Origin: an uncultured Collinsella sp.
Lineage (GTDB): Bacteria > Actinomycetota > Coriobacteriia > Coriobacteriales > Coriobacteriaceae
NCBI GenBank assembly: GCA_900549455.1
Contig: UROM01000092.1
Location: forward strand, 1 to 7,203
Reading direction: 5' to 3'
Length of the DNA: 7,203 bases
Shown one piece after another: positions 5,780 to 7,203 of the stretch (position 1 is its first letter; the number at the start of each line of letters is the position of its first letter). The notes under the pieces were generated by a model. That model was not told the DNA's origin. It was given only the letters and a program-made list of their open reading frames with translations, and did no database searches. The position numbers were made by a program, and so were the translations under genes.

Positions 5780-6685
5780 ATGTCCGATTCCGTTGACACG
5801 ACGGTCGATACGACCTCGTCGCGTGAACGCATCAAGCGTGCCCTTTCCCATGGCAAGAAGGGCCGCATCAACAAGGACCTCTCCAACAAGATCATGCTCG
5901 GCGTGTTTCGCGCCGCGGCGTATATCACCACGCTGGTGTTGGTCGCCATCATCGCCTATGTAGTTATCAACGGCCTGCCGCATATTTCGCTCGACTTTAT
6001 CTTTGGTTGGCCGCAGGGCGTAAATGCCGAGGGTGGCATTTGGCCCACGATCGTCTCGACTATCTACGTGACGGCACTCGCCATGCTCATCTGCACGCCG
6101 GTTGCCGTCTTGGCTGCGGTCTATCTGGCCGAATACGCCAAGCAGGGCAAGATTGTCGATATCATCCGCTATGCTGCCGATGCCCTGGCCTCGGTGCCTT
6201 CCATCGTTATGGGCCTCTTTGGTTACGCCTTGTTTGTTGAGGCCATGGGCCTGGGCCTTTCGATGGTCTCGGCCGCACTGGCGCTGGCGCTTCTGATGTT
6301 GCCCATCGTCATGCGCACCACCGAGGAGGCAATCCGCGCCGTTCCGCGCTATATCCGTTGGGGCGCATATGGCCTGGGCGCCACCAAGTGGCAGGTCGTC
6401 TCCAAGATCGTGCTTCCTTCGGCCTTTGGCCGCATCGCCACCGGTATCGTCCTTGCCATCGGCCGCGCCATCGGCGAGACCGCGGTGGTGCTCTACACCA
6501 TGGGTCAGGCCATCAACCTGCCTATATCGCCGCTCGATTCCGGTCGTCCCATGACCGTTCACCTTTATCTGCTTGCCAACGACGGCATCAACATGAACGC
6601 AGCCTACGGCACCGCGCTTTTGCTGATGGCGATTATTCTGGCCTTCAACCTGTTTGCGCGTTATCTGTCGCGCAAGCGCCGCTAG
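5780..6685 (+). CDS. pstA: Phosphate ABC transporter permease PstA
   Basis: PstA is the second permease of the Pst complex. The product has 301 residues. A Ser/Thr/Lys/Arg-rich cytoplasmic N-terminus (1-36) precedes hydrophobic segments near 42-64, 88-118, 136-157, 159-178, 218-240 and 274-294. Family signatures are GGIWPTIVSTIYVTAL (85-100), PVAVLAAVYLAEYA (107-120), ADALASVPSIVMGLFG (133-148) and the coupling loop WGAYGLGATKWQVVSKIVLP (194-213). The usual Glu at the first position of the EAA loop is replaced: the stretch reads RYIRWGAYGLG rather than a REAAYALG form. ATG 5780 lies 3 bp after the pstC stop and is served by AGAGGGGG (5766-5773). A terminal RKRR run marks a cytoplasmic C-terminus. 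Order pstC then pstA and the spacing support assignment as PstA rather than a second PstC. Confidence 0.95.
   Translation: MSDSVDTTVDTTSSRERIKRALSHGKKGRINKDLSNKIMLGVFRAAAYITTLVLVAIIAYVVINGLPHISLDFIFGWPQGVNAEGGIWPTIVSTIYVTALAMLICTPVAVLAAVYLAEYAKQGKIVDIIRYAADALASVPSIVMGLFGYALFVEAMGLGLSMVSAALALALLMLPIVMRTTEEAIRAVPRYIRWGAYGLGATKWQVVSKIVLPSAFGRIATGIVLAIGRAIGETAVVLYTMGQAINLPISPLDSGRPMTVHLYLLANDGINMNAAYGTALLLMAIILAFNLFARYLSRKRR
6375..6394 (+). repeat. 20-bp direct repeat shared by pstC and pstA, copy 2
   Basis: Identical to 5460-5479; encodes the same GATKWQ coupling-loop motif in pstA. The identity reflects paralogy plus shared codon choice. Confidence 0.8.
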
Positions 6686-6697
6686 TTAAGGAGTCCC

Positions 6698-7155
6698 ATG
6701 TCCGTCTATCAGTCCGCTCCCACGCCGGAGCAAGCGGCCATCACGGCCAAGGATTTCAACTTTTGGTACGGTGACTTTCACGCGCTGACGGGGCTCGACC
6801 TCAACATCGCCAAAAACGCCATCACCTCGTTTATCGGCCCTTCGGGCTGCGGCAAATCGACGTTTTTGCGCTGCATCAACCGTATGAACGACCTTATCGA
6901 GGGCACTCGTGTCGAGGGTACCATGACGCTCGACGGCAACGATATCTATGCCGAGGGCGTCGACCCGGTCGACCTTCGCCGTCGCGTGGGCATGATTTTT
7001 CAGCAGCCCAACCCGTTTCCCAAATCCATCTACGAGAATGTCGCTTTTGGCCCTCGTCTGCAGGGCGTGACTAGCAAAAGCGACCTCGATGATATCGTGG
7101 AAGAATCGCTCAAGCGCGCCAACCTCTGGAAAGAGGTATCCAATCAGCTCAACAA
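6698..7155 (+). CDS. pstB: Phosphate ABC transporter ATPase PstB, N-terminal part (3'-truncated)
   Basis: PstB is the cytoplasmic ATPase that powers phosphate import through PstC/PstA. About 152 genomic codons are present; the full family length is roughly 250-270 residues. The visible part has the aromatic A-loop region FNFWYGDFHAL (20-30), Walker A GPSGCGKST (47-55), the PstB-typical LRCINRMNDLI (57-67) and the Q-loop FQQPNPFPKSIYENVAFGPR (101-120). The helical domain begins after that. The LSGGQ signature, Walker B and H-loop lie beyond the contig. The start ATG has AAGGAG (6688-6693) upstream and lies 12 bp after the pstA stop. From 7156 the frame runs into sequencing adapter: the apparent C-terminus CLLYTSPSPRDS is adapter translation and must not be treated as protein sequence. 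Confidence 0.97.
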
Positions 7156-7203
7156 CTGTCTCTTATACACATCTCCGAGCCCACGAGACTCCTGAGCATC
7201 TCG
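7156..7203 (-). other. Nextera/Tn5 library adapter with i7 index (artefact, right end)
   Basis: Bases 7156-7174 are the reverse complement of the Tn5 mosaic end (CTGTCTCTTATACACATCT). 7175-7189 are the rest of the read-2 adapter (CCGAGCCCACGAGAC). 7190-7197 (TCCTGAGC) matches the Nextera N704 index as I recall it, and 7198-7203 (ATCTCG) starts the P7 flow-cell sequence. Bases 7156-7180 are the exact reverse complement of bases 1-25, so the contig has an artificial 25-bp terminal inverted repeat. Confidence 0.98.

Noticed and set aside
4823..6562. 579-codon open frame on the minus strand opposite pstC and pstA
   Set aside because: Its product is an unstructured run rich in Asp, Gly, His, Arg and Gln, as expected from the antisense of GC-rich membrane-protein genes. 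It has no recognisable domain and lies wholly over well-identified genes.
1..7203. Terminal inverted repeat suggesting a transposon or other mobile element
   Set aside because: The repeat is Tn5 mosaic end plus Nextera adapter with an index, from library preparation, and the contents are ordinary chromosomal genes.
1..7203. tRNA, rRNA, CRISPR array, riboswitch or prophage signature
   Set aside because: None was seen. The intergenic regions are short, lack spaced identical repeats of CRISPR type, and show no fold I recognise as a known riboswitch class.

Overview
This is a 7.2 kb metagenomic-style contig from a high-GC, Gram-positive-type bacterium. It is most likely a member of the Actinomycetota, and probably of class Coriobacteriia (Collinsella-like). 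The evidence is the gene order murB-ftsQ-ftsZ-pgeF with no ftsA, the actinobacterial-style FtsZ nucleotide loop (GEGGGTGTG), the G/C-rich codon use and strong AGGAGG-type ribosome binding sites. The genus is an inference from recalled protein similarity and was not tested by a search. Both ends carry untrimmed Nextera (Tn5) library adapter, so genuine genomic DNA runs only from about 26 to 7155.

Layout. (1) 26-1649: the end of the dcw cell wall/division cluster, holding the C-terminal part of murB overlapping ftsQ by 44 bp. (2) 1650-1847: an AT-rich intergenic region with promoter-like hexamers and a small palindrome, leading to ftsZ. (3) 1848-3002: ftsZ, followed by a clear intrinsic terminator at 3028-3057. 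(4) 3058-3217: a regulatory leader with a 7-4-7 direct repeat that has the architecture of a PhoB/PhoP (pho) box, two short upstream ORFs and a small hairpin. (5) 3218-7155: one tight operon, pgeF-pstS-pstC-pstA-pstB, cut off inside pstB. All genes are on the + strand.

How the genes work together. MurB makes UDP-MurNAc, FtsQ and FtsZ build the divisome, and PgeF is a quality-control enzyme for peptidoglycan precursors. PstSCAB is the high-affinity phosphate ABC importer. The pgeF stop and the pstS start share an ATGA, and no promoter space lies between them. The phosphate transporter therefore appears to be transcribed from a promoter in front of pgeF, placing a wall-editing gene at the head of a phosphate-uptake operon directly after the division cluster.

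I see no wholly new system here. The points most worth a second look are the pho-box-like repeat, a 17-bp near-identical repeat flanking the ftsZ terminator, the pgeF-pst coupling, and the strongly polycationic tail of FtsQ.
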